A stretch of 64,000 bases of DNA. Origin: Halicephalobus mephisto (Eukaryota; Nematoda; Chromadorea; Rhabditida; Panagrolaimidae). This document shows, piece by piece, positions 63,892 through 64,000 of this stretch. Location: contig SWDT01000151.1 of assembly GCA_009193035.1 (NCBI GenBank), positions 1-64,000 on the forward strand, read 5' to 3'. The notes beneath the pieces were generated by a model. That model was not told where the DNA came from. It did not search any database and saw only the letters and a program-made list of their open reading frames with translations. Both the position numbers and the translations under genes were made by a program. Numbering within the stretch: the first letter of the stretch is position 1; every line of letters starts with the position of its first letter.

Positions 63892-64000
63892 GTAAGGATT
63901 AATTGTCCTCGATACTGTAGACAACCCAAGGGGGAGGGTAATCAACAAAATTTTTTAAATTTAATTTCTTAAAAAACTAAAAATTAACTTTTTAAACAAA

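Overview
The window is nuclear DNA from a nematode, most likely a rhabditid. It is AT-rich, its introns are mostly 41-80 nt with GTATGT/GTAAG donors and TTTCAG-type acceptors, and several start codons follow closely on an acceptor with no upstream exon, as expected for spliced-leader trans-splicing. The gene content is also nematode: a chemoreceptor array, lrk-1, an R-SMAD, tin-13, nmd-3 and a CAP/SCP secreted protein. I cannot name the species.

Region 1 (1-27,833) is an accessory array of 13 paralogous seven-transmembrane chemoreceptors of the Str superfamily, closest by eye to the Srh/Sri families. Order and strand: three on minus (1107-6332, the third with an in-frame stop), one on plus (7055), two on minus (9580-12621, a recent tandem duplicate), then seven on plus (13320-27833). 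Each has two exons. Exon 1 is exactly 829 nt in all 13 and encodes TM1-TM6; a phase-1 intron (41-46 nt, 233 nt in the last gene) precedes a 173-182 nt exon carrying TM7 and the tail. Spacers hold dispersed repeats, inverted repeat copies and conserved upstream blocks.

Region 2 (28,202-45,243) holds conserved minus-strand genes: lrk-1 (ANK-LRR-ROC-COR-kinase-WD40, 6 exons, 2533 aa predicted), nmd-3 (60S export adaptor, 4 exons) and an R-SMAD of TGF-beta/BMP signalling (4 exons). A possible two-exon small membrane protein lies 62 nt upstream of the SMAD. The 2.7 kb between nmd-3 and the SMAD is largely repeats.

Region 3 (46-64 kb) has widely spaced genes in repeat-rich, extremely AT-rich DNA: tin-13 (small TIM chaperone, plus), an unrecognised single-pass membrane protein with a proline-rich tail (plus), a divergent 7TM receptor (minus) with possible unannotated 5' exons, a CAP/SCP secreted protein (plus, large repeat-bearing introns), and the first exon of a Q/Y/P-rich protein running off the right edge. 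At least eight minisatellite-like families occur here. Two are in nested inverted order around the SMAD-tin-13 interval. Many share a short core close to GGTCCTGACACGAA.

Exon structures were worked out by hand from splice signals and reading phase; orthology names rest on domain recognition, not on a search.
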